A stretch of 64,000 nucleotides of DNA from Thermofilum sp. (GTDB lineage Archaea > Thermoproteota > Thermoprotei > Thermofilales > Thermofilaceae), in NCBI GenBank assembly GCA_020832965.1, contig JAJHRM010000003.1, forward strand, positions 1 to 64,000, in the 5' to 3' direction. Of the stretch, positions 17,038 through 25,676 are shown one piece after another (position 1 is the first letter of the stretch; each line of letters begins with the position of its first letter). The position numbers and the translations under genes are program-made. The notes below the pieces were generated by a model. The model saw only the letters and a program-made list of their open reading frames with translations. It ran no database searches and was not told where the DNA came from.

Positions 17038-17520
17038 TTAATCAACTTGCACTCGAGGGTCTTCCTTAATAACCCTTAAGACGTACATGGTCTTAGTGCT
17101 TTCTACTCCGTCAATTCTACCTATTTCATCAAGAAGACGTGCAAGGTCCTCCTTACTCTTCACTCTCACCTTCAACAAGGTTGAATATTCTCCAGCAACA
17201 TCAAAAATCTCAGTTACTTCAGGCATTTTTTCAAGTTCCTTTAAAACTTGTGAATATTTCTGAGGAGTAGCTATCACGCCTATTATCGCGGTGACTTTTC
17301 GGCCCACCTTCTCCGGGTCCACTATCGCCTGAAATCTTTTAATTACGCCCAGTGATCCCAGTTTCTTGATACGTAAATGGACTGTTGCCTCTGAGATTCC
17401 AAGCTGACTCGCTATTTGCGCATAAGGGGTCTTCGCATTATCCTGCAATATTTCTAGTATTCTCCTATCAATGTGATCTAACCTGATTTCACTCGTCTTT
17501 TCGGACATGCTCAACACCAT
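17038..17520 (-). CDS. Lrp/AsnC-family transcriptional regulator
   Basis: 160 residues. Winged helix-turn-helix at residues 14-70 (LDHIDRRILEILQDNAKTPY; LGISEATVHLRIKKL) and a RAM effector domain at 80-155 (VTEIFDVAGEYSTLLKVRV; GVESTKTMYVL). It probably controls amino-acid or central metabolism genes as an oligomer. Its stop codon forms the end of an insertion's direct repeat. Confidence 0.92.
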   Translation of the reverse strand: MVLSMSEKTSEIRLDHIDRRILEILQDNAKTPYAQIASQLGISEATVHLRIKKLGSLGVIKRFQAIVDPEKVGRKVTAIIGVIATPQKYSQVLKELEKMPEVTEIFDVAGEYSTLLKVRVKSKEDLARLLDEIGRIDGVESTKTMYVLRVIKEDPRVQVD

Positions 17521-17680
17521 ATTGTAGCTACGTGTTCAGGTTTAAAAAATTTTTTATTTAATCAGTAGAAAGCACATCTGGGTAAACACCTTCCCACCAC
17601 ACATAGTACTTAAGCAATGCTTCCACACCGCAGTAGCCTGAAACAAATAAATACCCGCATTCCCTAGTAGAGGAGATTGA

Positions 17681-17788
17681 GGGCCCGTGGCGCAGTCAGG
17701 AAGCGCGGTGGCCTCCGGTGCTACAGGTCTCATGAAACATTGCGCAGAGAGCCGCAGGTCCCGGGTTCAAATCCCGGCGGGCCCGCCA
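17681..17788 (+). tRNA. tRNA-Arg (CCG) with canonical intron
   Basis: 108 nt genomic, 77 nt mature. Acceptor GGGCCCG/CGGGCCC, T-arm CCGGG-TTCAAAT-CCCGG, GCCA encoded. The anticodon stem GTGGC/GCCGC closes loop CTCCGG-A (anticodon CCG) once a 31-nt intron at 17719-17749, position 37/38, is removed. Confidence 0.93.
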
Positions 17789-17886
17789 GAATAACTTCGA
17801 TTTGCGGGTGGGTGCAGCTTCCTTGCGCAAACACCGAGTGAAGAATGGCTGAAAAACATTTTATTGACGTGGGCAGATAATGTGGT

Positions 17887-18495
17887 GTGTCTGAGGATGT
17901 TACAAAGGCCATGGTCAGTATAGCCACGTATGTTGAGAAAGTTGCAGGAGAAATAAACAAAGACTCTGTCGCGAGATTCCTGAAAATACTTACATCAGCA
18001 CTGGCAAATAAAAGCAAAATTCTTGTAGTAGGTGCTGGCAGGAGTGGTTTAGTTGCAAAAGCCTTTGCAATGAGACTTATGCATTTAGGCTTTAATGTAT
18101 TTGTGGTCGGTGAGACGATCACCCCGTCGATTTCCGACGGAGACGTGCTCATAGCCGTCAGCGGTTCCGGGAGCACGCAAATCGTTTTATCTGTAGCTTC
18201 AGCTGCAAAGAGAGCTAGAGCCGTAGTAGTAGCAATAACGTCATTCGCTGAATCACCGCTTAGCAAAATAAGCGACCACGTAGTAGTAATCCCGGGCAGA
18301 ACAAAGATTGCGGCAGAGACTGATTACTTTGCTAGGCAAGTTCTTGGAATATATGAACCACTTGCCCCGCTTGGAACGCTTTTTGAGGATACAGCAATGA
18401 TTTTCTTTGACGGGGTAATTTATGCGTTAATGAACATTCTTGGTGTGGGGGAAGAGGACATGAAAAAACGACATGCGAACGTGGAGTATATATAG
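17887..18495 (+). CDS. hxlB: 6-phospho-3-hexuloisomerase (SIS domain)
   Basis: 202 residues from a GTG start. The SIS domain has VVGAGRSGLVAKAFAMRL and AVSGSGSTQIVLSVA, typical of PHI enzymes. It interconverts 3-hexulose-6-phosphate and fructose-6-phosphate; in archaea it works with HPS in reverse to make ribulose-5-phosphate and formaldehyde because the oxidative pentose pathway is missing. HPS is not encoded nearby. Its TAG abuts the XPD stop codon with no gap (convergent). Confidence 0.9.
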   Translation: MSEDVTKAMVSIATYVEKVAGEINKDSVARFLKILTSALANKSKILVVGAGRSGLVAKAFAMRLMHLGFNVFVVGETITPSISDGDVLIAVSGSGSTQIVLSVASAAKRARAVVVAITSFAESPLSKISDHVVVIPGRTKIAAETDYFARQVLGIYEPLAPLGTLFEDTAMIFFDGVIYALMNILGVGEEDMKKRHANVEYI

Positions 18496-20286
18496 CTAGA
18501 CTGGAAGTTTTCCTAAGCTGACAACGAAATCGTAGCTTGCTAGATACGTCTCCCCTTCACCCCTCATACGATCATCTAATATGTAGACCTTTACTTTATC
18601 TCTCTCACTTCTAATGCCCCTTCCAATACTTTGAATGACTTGCGTGTACGCCGGGTAGAGATAAACGTATTTCCATGCAAGATTTTTATCGCCTATTTTT
18701 TCAGCTAAGATTTCATACATTTTTTCATTTTCAATTGTTGGCTCCGGCACAGGTAAACCTGCAATGATTATAGTATCTACAAGAGACTTTCCACGAAGAG
18801 TATATTCCACGCCTTCGACGAATTTTCCTCTAGCTACAACAAGTACCAGGATTTTCTCACTGCTAGACATTTTTCCAAGCAATGCTTTCAAGGGGGAGTC
18901 ACGCCTCTCAAACACGAATGGTCTTGATTGAATATAAGGAACTATGCTCATCATGAAGGAGTAAGACGGAAAAACAACTACAGCTCTACTTACGCTGGGA
19001 AAACTGAATATTAGGTCTATAGCCTTTGCATACTTCCTGTACAAGTACTCATCCCTGGAAACGTACCTGGAGGAAAATCCCTCTACAATTACGACTTCAA
19101 CATTGCTACCCCAAACATAGGGATAGCTTGACTCGAGCAATCTTTCCTCAGGGATATCAAGCATCACTTGAAGATAATCCCTGGGAGGAAGTGTTCCGGA
19201 CATCAATACGGCACTCCTAACGTCAGAGAAAACTTGTGAACTGACTCTTCTTGGGTTGACCAATGAGATCTTCAAAACCACCCCCTCGTCTCCTGCAGAA
19301 AGGGAAACGACATGGTCATGAGACGCATCTCTCAGTGCCTGTAGAAAAGAGTATACTCGCCACATGAATGTTGATGTTTCAGCTGACTCTTCAGTGCTAA
19401 AAAGATATTTAGCAATAGTCTCAATGGATGGCATGTGATGTAGGAGGTCTTCAACCTTTAGACCTCTTCCCCCGTTACTCATACGCTTATAGCGCCTCAT
19501 AAAATTCAAGGCATGCACCAGGTCACTTAACACCTCCACAGGACCTCCTAGACGCTTAAGTGCGGAAATCGTCCTCCTCAAATCGTACTCGGAAAGCGTG
19601 TAGCTATCAGTCTCCACGATAAAACTTGGGAGGTTATGGGCTTCATCAATTATTAGGACAGAGTCCCTAAGGGCACCCCCCAAAGTCGCCCATAGGTGTT
19701 TTCTCAATTCGCTGTGAAACACATAGGGGTATGAAGCCACAATCAACCTCGTGCTTCTCACGTATTTCCAGGTTAATTCAAATGGGCAAGTGTTATTTTC
19801 ACGGCCCAGTTCCCTGGAAATTTTCGGCGTCAGTACCCCTGGAAACTCGCCCTTTAAATCTACCTCCAGAGAGTAGGGGCACGCGCCCGTCTTTCGCTTA
19901 GACCAGCAAAAGTGAAGAAACTCTCTATAGGATAATGTGGAAGAACCTCTCAGTAGACAATACCTCTGTTTATTCATCAATACTACAGTTGGAACCCTAA
20001 AACCCAGAGACTCAAGCCTCCTAACTTCTCTAATTGGAGCCTGGAACTGCGACCTAGACCTAGCGAGATAAATTATTTTTTGTGCATCAGCTGCCAGAGC
20101 TCCAGCTATCACAGAGATCGTTTTTCCAATTCCCGTGGGATATCTGGCAAGCAAGATTTTTTCCTTCTCGAAGGCTTCCTTCACTGCTAAGGCTAGCTGG
20201 ATTTGTCCATTGCGCGCTCTTCTGTACGGAATATAATTCTTAATTTCTTGAAGGCTAGCATCCACCTTGCGCGGCATCGGGTGCAT
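18496..20286 (-). CDS. xpd: XPD/Rad3-family 5'-3' DNA helicase
   Basis: 596 residues, superfamily 2 Fe-S helicase. Walker A is YPTGIGKT near residue 50 and the DEAH box IIDEAHN near 215. Four cysteines that can hold the 4Fe-4S cluster lie between (QRYCLL, HFCWSKRKTGACPY, NNTCPFE). The C-terminal motor has QSIGRGIRSERD. Role is DNA unwinding in repair. The start region is duplicated just upstream, and the promoter is shared in sequence with the thiL operon. Confidence 0.93.
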   Translation of the reverse strand: MHPMPRKVDASLQEIKNYIPYRRARNGQIQLALAVKEAFEKEKILLARYPTGIGKTISVIAGALAADAQKIIYLARSRSQFQAPIREVRRLESLGFRVPTVVLMNKQRYCLLRGSSTLSYREFLHFCWSKRKTGACPYSLEVDLKGEFPGVLTPKISRELGRENNTCPFELTWKYVRSTRLIVASYPYVFHSELRKHLWATLGGALRDSVLIIDEAHNLPSFIVETDSYTLSEYDLRRTISALKRLGGPVEVLSDLVHALNFMRRYKRMSNGGRGLKVEDLLHHMPSIETIAKYLFSTEESAETSTFMWRVYSFLQALRDASHDHVVSLSAGDEGVVLKISLVNPRRVSSQVFSDVRSAVLMSGTLPPRDYLQVMLDIPEERLLESSYPYVWGSNVEVVIVEGFSSRYVSRDEYLYRKYAKAIDLIFSFPSVSRAVVVFPSYSFMMSIVPYIQSRPFVFERRDSPLKALLGKMSSSEKILVLVVARGKFVEGVEYTLRGKSLVDTIIIAGLPVPEPTIENEKMYEILAEKIGDKNLAWKYVYLYPAYTQVIQSIGRGIRSERDKVKVYILDDRMRGEGETYLASYDFVVSLGKLPV

Positions 20287-20360
20287 GTTCCTGTGTGTAA
20301 GGTGTGTGTCGAATTAAATAAGCTTTTAGCGCGCGCATGTTCCTATGTGTAAGGTATGTT
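20283..20360. repeat. Duplication of the xpd start region
   Basis: GCATGTTCCTGTGTGTAAGG (20283-20302) recurs as GCATGTTCCTATGTGTAAGG (20335-20354), and similarity continues a few bases. The first copy includes the ATG of xpd on the minus strand; the second lies between two AGCGCGCGC motifs. It looks like an old target duplication or slipped copy. Confidence 0.6.
20297..20328 (-). promoter_or_regulatory. xpd promoter element, shared with the thiL operon
   Basis: On the minus strand this reads TAAAAGCTTATTTAATTCGA then CACACACCTTAC, ending about 10 bp before the xpd start codon. A near-identical 32-bp sequence on the plus strand (20811-20842) precedes the gene at 20860. The AT-rich core is probably the BRE/TATA region; the CGACACACAC part could be an initiation region or operator. 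Confidence 0.6.
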
Positions 20361-20361
20361 C

Positions 20362-20542
20362 AGCGCGCGCACCCTCATCTCCGCCTCGTTAACGGCGGCC
20401 TCACCGCGCCCCCAGTGTTGCTGTGGAGGCGCTCCGGGGTCATGGGGTCTACTCCTTGCGGAGCCTCATCCCCTCCTCGGTCCCTCCTCCGAGGTCGTGA
20501 TCGCCATGGGTTTATATCCCTATCGTTGATTAAGCGCGCGCT
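20362..20542 (-). repeat. Family-2 right-end relic with AGCGCGCGC termini
   Basis: Starts AGCGCGCGCACCC and ends AAGCGCGCGCT. The interior has the CCGCC-TCGTTAAC-GGCGG hairpin and the GGGGTCATGGGGTC core found in the other family-2 copies. No coding frame of significance. Confidence 0.65.
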
Positions 20543-20560
20543 ACATAGCATCGACTGTAG

Positions 20561-20597
20561 ATCCACGGGAAAAATTACTCTAGTTTTTCCCGTGGAT
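20561..20597. terminator. Perfect 14-bp stem-loop with A/T-rich inner stem
   Basis: ATCCACGGGAAAAA pairs perfectly with TTTTTCCCGTGGAT across a 9-base loop. It could act as a terminator in either direction or be an RNA element. It lies in a 570-bp spacer between divergent genes, where no terminator would be expected. Confidence 0.5.
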
Positions 20598-20619
20598 GAG
20601 GCGGATGAGCAGGGTGCCT

Positions 20620-20712
20620 AGCGCGCGCCACTCCCACACCTTTTCCCAAGGGAGTGTTCACTTGACCACACTACGAAAAACTTTATTGGGAAAACGGCGA
20701 AGAGCGCGCGCT
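20620..20712. mobile_element. 93-bp element with AGCGCGCGC / GCGCGCGCT ends
   Basis: Bounded by AGCGCGCGC and AGCGCGCGCT, i.e. short inverted terminal repeats. It holds an inner hairpin CACTCCC/GGGAGTG and has no tnpB similarity that I can see. The remaining bases up to 20811 show nothing recognisable. Confidence 0.45.
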
Positions 20713-20810
20713 AAAAACTTAAAGATCTCCCATCTGCACGAAGAGCGATTTCTCTACGCGTTATTCAAATAAGCTGGAAAGGGGGGTAAGGGAGTGCTAG
20801 AACACCGTGG

Positions 20811-20842
20811 TAAAAGCTTATTAATTCGACACACACGCTTAC
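20811..20842 (+). promoter_or_regulatory. Promoter of the thiL operon, copy of the xpd promoter
   Basis: TAAAAGCTTATTAATTCGAC followed by ACACACGCTTAC, differing from the xpd promoter (20297-20328, opposite strand) at only a few positions. It lies 18-50 bp before the ATG at 20860. Confidence 0.6.
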
Positions 20843-20859
20843 TCAATGGAGATCTCAAT

Positions 20860-21087
20860 ATGAATGAACATCAGCATTCCAAGCTCAGAGCCGCACTTGG
20901 TCTGATAACGCTCATAGCAATTATTATCATAGCTTACTTTTCCTACAAGACATTAGCCTACATTCTGAATTGGGAGACACCTCAGGGAGACGTCTATCGA
21001 ACATACATGCAGACTCTGATATACGTCCTGTTCGCCCTGACCGCAGCTTTCATTCTGTGTGAAACCTTCGAAAAGTGGGAGAAATGA
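20860..21087 (+). CDS. Small two-helix membrane protein
   Basis: 75 residues, not recognised. Two hydrophobic segments (GLITLIAIIIIAYFSY; LIYVLFALTAAFILC) are joined by a short loop with WETPQGD. GGAGATC six bases before the ATG at 20860 supports this start over the frame extending to 20794. The TGA overlaps the thiL ATG (ATGA), so it is translationally coupled with ThiL. Confidence 0.6.
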   Translation: MNEHQHSKLRAALGLITLIAIIIIAYFSYKTLAYILNWETPQGDVYRTYMQTLIYVLFALTAAFILCETFEKWEK

Positions 21088-22022
21088 ATGTACTTAGGGA
21101 AGATTTTCTCGTAGACTGGGCAACAGGTCGGCTAGGAATACGGAAAAATGATGCATCTTTTCTCCAGCATGGAGGCATCAACATTGTTCTGAACGTGGAC
21201 TCTTTCGAAGATGTCACACACCTTTACCCTTTCCTCCCATTGAGGATAGCAGGACGGCGTGCAACCGTCGGCTCCCTGAGCGATGTCATACTTAAGGGGG
21301 CAACCCCCAAGGGGATACTGCTAGCGGTGCGACTCTCCAAGACCTTTTCGCTTGAAGCTTTCCAAGAGTTTTACGAAGGAGTAATTGAAGCTGCCAGGAA
21401 GTATAATATTTCAATTCTAGGTGGGGATACCGATGTGAGTGAGGGGGGTGGATTACGGGTAGATGTCGTAGCAGTCGGGGTTGCCGAGGGAAAAATAGTC
21501 AACAGATGGGGGGCTGAACCCGGAGACTTGCTGGCTATTAGTGGGAAGGTGGGTTTATCAGCTGTGTTATACAACTTTGCTACCCATAAAGCTATTAAAT
21601 GTCCGATTACGAGAGATGTCATTGAAGAGTACGGATGGGGGCAGTTACCAGAGTTGACTGCTTGGTTAAACTTAAAGGAGTTCGTACACGCAGCGATTGA
21701 TAATAGTGATGGCATAGCTCTCTCTCTTCATTATCTATCAGAGGCATCAGGAGTTAAAATAGTAATAAGTAGACTGCCGCTTCACCCAATTGTTGAGGAA
21801 TGCATCCCGAGTGAGCGCGTATTAGAGGAGGTTCTCTATGCCTCAGGAGAGGACTACAATTTCATATTCGCTGTACCGGAGGATGCTGCTCTTAAAGTCA
21901 ACGAGATTGGAGGAACAATCATCGGTAGAGTAGAGGAGGGAGGAGGCGTGGAATTCGAAGATGGAAGAGAAATTGAAAGAAAAGGATGGGTCGGTGGCGC
22001 AGGCTACGAGAAGAGGAGGTAA
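21084..22022 (+). CDS. thiL: Thiamine-monophosphate kinase
   Basis: 312 residues, PurM/ThiL fold. It makes thiamine diphosphate from thiamine monophosphate with ATP. Recognisable are VGSLSDVILKGATPKGIL, the SILGGDTDVSEG segment, and AIDNSDGIALSLHYL with the metal-binding Asp. The ATG at 21084 overlaps the previous stop. Thiamine diphosphate is the cofactor of the POR beta subunit encoded at 39540. Confidence 0.85.
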   Translation: MNVLREDFLVDWATGRLGIRKNDASFLQHGGINIVLNVDSFEDVTHLYPFLPLRIAGRRATVGSLSDVILKGATPKGILLAVRLSKTFSLEAFQEFYEGVIEAARKYNISILGGDTDVSEGGGLRVDVVAVGVAEGKIVNRWGAEPGDLLAISGKVGLSAVLYNFATHKAIKCPITRDVIEEYGWGQLPELTAWLNLKEFVHAAIDNSDGIALSLHYLSEASGVKIVISRLPLHPIVEECIPSERVLEEVLYASGEDYNFIFAVPEDAALKVNEIGGTIIGRVEEGGGVEFEDGREIERKGWVGGAGYEKRR

Positions 22023-22042
22023 TAGCACCGGGAGAGAAATAG

Positions 22043-23719
22043 ATGACGACCGTGGTGCTACTCGACGGCTATAATGATGAGCCTGCAGGGCTGGGTGTCC
22101 CGCCATACATAGACATTTATCCCCGCTACATGGCTGGTGCAGTATGGAGTGTAGAGAAAACGGCAGCAGTCCACTACTTCACAATAGACCAGGCACGTAA
22201 TCTTAGGGAGAAATTCTTTAACTTGGTGGAGAAGAGCGACTTACTGGTAGTCTTTGGCGGGATAACTGTTCCCGGGAAGTACTTAGGTGGGACACCAATA
22301 ACTTTAGAAGAGTTAACTAGGATACCGCGCCAGGTCACTAGACCTCGTAAAATTTTGCTGGGGCCTCTAGTTCGTTTCGGCTTCGGAAAAGCAGGAGGTG
22401 AAAAAGCTATTCCTCGCGAAGAATTCCTAGACGCCTATGACCTTGTGGCTCCCGGGGATCCATGGCTAATCCTCTACGAGTACTTGGTAGAGAAAAGCCT
22501 TGAAAGGATAGATAGGTATGCTATTTCAAGAGATTACACACTAATAAACCAATTTGCAATCAGGGGAGCGAGAATTGTTCTCCAGCACCCAAACCTGGGC
22601 TATAACCTGACAGCGGAAATAGAAACTTACAAATCATGTCCGAGATGGGTAACCGGTGGATGCAGCTTTTGTATAGAGCCGCGCTTTGGCAAAGTGGTCT
22701 TCCGCGAACCGCGTGACATCGGACTCGAAGTAAGGACGCTGTACGAGTTGGGTGTACGAGGGTTTAGACTCGGGCGCCAGGCAGATCTGCTAGCTTACAA
22801 GGCACGAGGAGTAAATGAGGTTGAATTCCCAGAGCCGGATCCGGAGAAAATAAAGGAGTTGATGAGGCATGTCAGATGTGCGGCGCCTAGCGCCAGCATG
22901 CTACACATCGATAACGTTAACCCAGCAACAATTTATCTTCATAAAGAAAAAGCTCGAGAAGCATTACGGGAAATAGTAAAGTATCATTCTCCCGGGGATG
23001 TGGCAGCCCTAGGGCTAGAAAGCGCTGATCCAGTGGTGTCTAAGGTTAATAATTTAGGCAATGATTCGGAGGGGGTTCTGGAAGCAGTAAGGATGCTCAA
23101 TGAGGTAGGTGCCAAGAGAGGGTGGAATGGCTCGCCAGAGTTGCTTCCCGGCATAAACTTTGTTTTAGGACTACCTGGAGAGACAGCAAAGACGTTTAAA
23201 TTAAACAAAGATTTTCTGCTTAAGATACTCGAGGAAAGATTGCTGGTCAGGAGAGTAAACATCCGAGAAGTAATGCCGCTTCCCGGTACTCCTATGTGGA
23301 GTGTGGGAACAGCGATTATTAAGAAAAACAGGAAGCATATAAAGGCCTTCAAGAAATGGGTGCGCTTGCACTTCGACAGAGTAATGCTGCGCCGGGTTTA
23401 TCCGAGTAAGACTATTGTAAGGGACTGTTATGTGGAGAGAACTGGGAGGCAAGCCGTAGCGAGACCGATGGGTAGCTACCCCATAACAATTTTCTTAGAA
23501 GACGGTGAATCGCTAAGAAAGTGGGAAAAGATAGATTGCATAGTTGCAGGTGCTAAATCCCGCTCACTCAAAGGTGTGCCTTTGCCAATCAAGGTCGAGA
23601 AAGCCTCACTTAAAACTCTAAGAAAGATTTTTGGAGATAGAGCTGCAGCCAGCATCAAGGTTGGAAGCGCGAAAGCAGCATCGAGAGATTCTCTGTTTAA
23701 GTACTTAGAGAGCAGCTAG
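22043..23719 (+). CDS. COG1031-type radical-SAM protein
   Basis: 558 residues. The cluster motif is CPRWVTGGCSFC (C-x7-C-x2-C) near residue 200, the variant spacing known from COG1031 archaeal radical-SAM proteins, followed by GFRLGRQADLLAY and VLGLPGE. A C-terminal region (about 480-558) with KTLRKIFGDRAAASIKVG could be a helix-hairpin-helix-like nucleic-acid-binding part. Function is unknown; an RNA or nucleotide modification is plausible. It starts 20 bp after thiL. Confidence 0.75.
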   Translation: MTTVVLLDGYNDEPAGLGVPPYIDIYPRYMAGAVWSVEKTAAVHYFTIDQARNLREKFFNLVEKSDLLVVFGGITVPGKYLGGTPITLEELTRIPRQVTRPRKILLGPLVRFGFGKAGGEKAIPREEFLDAYDLVAPGDPWLILYEYLVEKSLERIDRYAISRDYTLINQFAIRGARIVLQHPNLGYNLTAEIETYKSCPRWVTGGCSFCIEPRFGKVVFREPRDIGLEVRTLYELGVRGFRLGRQADLLAYKARGVNEVEFPEPDPEKIKELMRHVRCAAPSASMLHIDNVNPATIYLHKEKAREALREIVKYHSPGDVAALGLESADPVVSKVNNLGNDSEGVLEAVRMLNEVGAKRGWNGSPELLPGINFVLGLPGETAKTFKLNKDFLLKILEERLLVRRVNIREVMPLPGTPMWSVGTAIIKKNRKHIKAFKKWVRLHFDRVMLRRVYPSKTIVRDCYVERTGRQAVARPMGSYPITIFLEDGESLRKWEKIDCIVAGAKSRSLKGVPLPIKVEKASLKTLRKIFGDRAAASIKVGSAKAASRDSLFKYLESS

Positions 23720-23740
23720 ATGTGCCCCATCCCGTATGCT

Positions 23741-23847
23741 CAGAGGAGCGCGCAGCGCGCGTACTCCGGGCAGCTGCCTCAAGCTATGAGAATTGCTTTG
23801 CGGCTCTTAGTGCAGAGCCTTGCACTAAATAACCCCAAAAGTACGCG
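23741..23847. other. Spacer with GCGCGCAGCGCGCG and an 8-bp hairpin
   Basis: Between the convergent radical-SAM and aIF6 genes. GCGCGCAGCGCGCG lies at the left side, and TTAGTGCA-GAGCCT-TGCACTAA at about 23807-23828 forms a perfect 8-bp stem, a possible bidirectional terminator. GTACGCGCTA ends at the aIF6 stop codon. It may be another small insertion, but no direct repeat was found. Confidence 0.4.
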
Positions 23848-24522
23848 CTAGGCAAAAAGTACACGTTGTAATTGCATGAGTTCATGCCCAGTAGTTTCTT
23901 CGCCAACTAGAGCTCCCTTCGTATTGGCAATAAGCCCTGTTTTAAGGAACATTTTCCCCCTGTTGATCGTTAAGACGCCTGCTTTCACCTTCAATATTCT
24001 CTCTATCGTAGAAATTTCTTCGTCGCTCGCTAGAGGTGGAACAGTAACGCCTCTATTGGTAGCTACAGCTAAGCTCCCCACAAAGGGGATGTCACCTATA
24101 CTCATCTGGTGACATTCAACATTCAGATTTTCCTCGATTACTTTTAAAATACCTCTTGAAAAGATCCTGCTGGCAATGCAGCCATAATCATTTGCCAGCA
24201 CTAAGTTGCCAATACCTGTTTCTCGGATATCCTCTAGGATTACGAAATTCACACCAGGAAGCATTTTCTTTAATGCCTCAATCTCTGAATCAGTGATTAT
24301 TCTCGGCAATAATATGCCGTTATTATTACCCGCCAAAAGGACTCCTAAGAGCCTTGTGCCAGCAATCGTCAGTCTGTATACTTCTACCTTAAGGTTCTCA
24401 ATAATCTTGCTCTCAAGCTTGCCTGGAGCGTCTACAGGAATTAAAGAGAAATTGTCATTTGCAAAGACATATACGCCAATATTAGGCGTGCCGTAGAGCG
24501 AAAAAGTCTCTATATTGACCAT
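23848..24522 (-). CDS. eif6: Translation initiation factor aIF6
   Basis: 224 residues, pentein fold of five repeats. Recognisable blocks are YVFANDNFSLIPVDAP, GTRLLGVLLAGNNNGILLP, GNLVLANDYGC, VGSLAVATNRGVTVPP and GLIANTKGALVG. It binds the large subunit and prevents subunit joining. The ATG directly follows the L31e stop, in the conserved L39e-L31e-aIF6 operon. Confidence 0.95.
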   Translation of the reverse strand: MVNIETFSLYGTPNIGVYVFANDNFSLIPVDAPGKLESKIIENLKVEVYRLTIAGTRLLGVLLAGNNNGILLPRIITDSEIEALKKMLPGVNFVILEDIRETGIGNLVLANDYGCIASRIFSRGILKVIEENLNVECHQMSIGDIPFVGSLAVATNRGVTVPPLASDEEISTIERILKVKAGVLTINRGKMFLKTGLIANTKGALVGEETTGHELMQLQRVLFA

Positions 24523-24837
24523 TTACTTCTCTGCCTCGCCCTCCTCCATCCCGTGCGGTAGGACTGTAACTTCTGCTATCTCCCCCGTCACCACCCTAAA
24601 TTTCACATCAACCTTCACTTTTCTGGGTGGCCTCTCGACACCCCTAGACCACAGGATCACGTTGAGCCTCGGATCGATCCTTATGCCTCCTGAGTACCTC
24701 AAGTGCCTAGCAATGAATTCTCTTATCTTTCTCACAGCAACCTTGCTTCTCTTCTTTCGGGGAGCGCTGTAAACGCTCCGCAGGTTCACTATGTAGGTCC
24801 GAGTGTGTTCCCCCTCAGGCTGCTTGCTGGACACCAC
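24523..24837 (-). CDS. rpl31e: Ribosomal protein L31e
   Basis: 104 residues: RTYIVNLRSVYSAPRKKRSK and RHLRYSGGIRIDPRLNVILW are typical of eL31. It starts from GTG at 24837, 8 bp after the L39e stop. Eukaryal/archaeal-specific large-subunit protein near the exit tunnel. Confidence 0.94.
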   Translation of the reverse strand: MVSSKQPEGEHTRTYIVNLRSVYSAPRKKRSKVAVRKIREFIARHLRYSGGIRIDPRLNVILWSRGVERPPRKVKVDVKFRVVTGEIAEVTVLPHGMEEGEAEK

Positions 24838-24845
24838 GCTTCACC

Positions 24846-24998
24846 TTACAGTTGCATTCTGCTTCTACGCCAGTTCCTTCTAGGTTTCCTACGGACTCTA
24901 CCTAGAGTCTTGCCAATTACCCATATGGGAACTTGGTAGTTACTGCGCGTAGCAGCTGCTAAGCGAAGCTTTTTACCTAGAGGTTTGGAGTGAGCCAT
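24846..24998 (-). CDS. rpl39e: Ribosomal protein L39e
   Basis: 50 residues, translated directly from the sequence: starts MAHSKPLGKKLRLAAATRSN, contains VPIWVIGKTLGRV and ends RNWRRSRMQL. The length and basic composition are diagnostic of eL39, which lines the exit tunnel. An in-frame ATG six bases earlier is possible, but family members start at this position. First gene of the L39e-L31e-aIF6 run. Confidence 0.95.
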   Translation of the reverse strand: MAHSKPLGKKLRLAAATRSNYQVPIWVIGKTLGRVRRKPRRNWRRSRMQL

Positions 24999-25047
24999 TC
25001 TCATCACTTTCCGCCAACTTTTAGGAAAATTTGTTTATAAACTTTTA

Positions 25048-25676
25048 GAGCGCGCAAACCCATGCTGTAACGCTTTGCTCCTCTAACTCACTAAGGGTGG
25101 CGAGTTCGTCTGCTGAAAGTGCGGGAAGAGGTTCACGCTTTTCTTACAAGAGGGTAGGCACGAGCATTAGCGCGCGCTAAGAAAAGGTGATTTTCATATA
25201 AGAGGAGGAAACACGCTAAGGAGGCGTTCAAGAGCCTGGCTACGCACCTCATAGAAGTCTTGAGGCGGCTCGGAGTTACAGAGAACTACATAGGCTATCC
25301 CACGGATTGCAAATCGAACCTGAATGGAGAGCAACTTGGCCTGGAGCTATAGGAAGCTCGTGAGTAGGATCGCCACTACTGCCGAGAATCATGGAATAGC
25401 TGTCTATGCTGTCCCAGAGAACGGGACAAGCATAACATTCGCGTACCACGGCTGCGAAGTCGCTAGGAATCCAAGAGGCTTGATACACTGCCCTTATGGG
25501 CGCGTTATGCACAGCGACGTAAACGCAGCGTGGAGGGGGAAAGCTGCCCACAAGCCTCAAGACGAAAACATGCATCGTGCCCTCAGGAGGAATGAAGCTG
25601 GTCAAGAGCGAGTAGGGGCTCGGCGACTACTGACCCCACGCAAAAAGGCGGGGCGACGAGGTGGCGCGTAAGCGCG
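25048..25676 (+). pseudogene. Frameshifted TnpB remnant with right end
   Basis: Two TnpB segments in different frames. AKEAFKSLATHLIEVLRRLG with ENYIGYP lies at about 25210-25320, then WSYRKLVSRIA, AVYAVPENGTSITFAYHGCE and RGLIHCPYGRVMHSDVNAAW at 25330-25540. One zinc-ribbon cysteine is replaced (TFAYHGC). A right end (CCCCACGCAAAAAGGCGGGG then GCGCGTAAGCGCGCT) closes it exactly at the PDCD5 stop codon. An upstream TTAGCGCGCGCTAA palindrome lies at about 25168. It splits PDCD5 from L39e in a conserved operon. Confidence 0.8.

Noticed and set aside
20375..20600. Short frames within 20.3-20.6 kb
   Set aside because: They cover a family-2 relic and a perfect hairpin and match no protein pattern.
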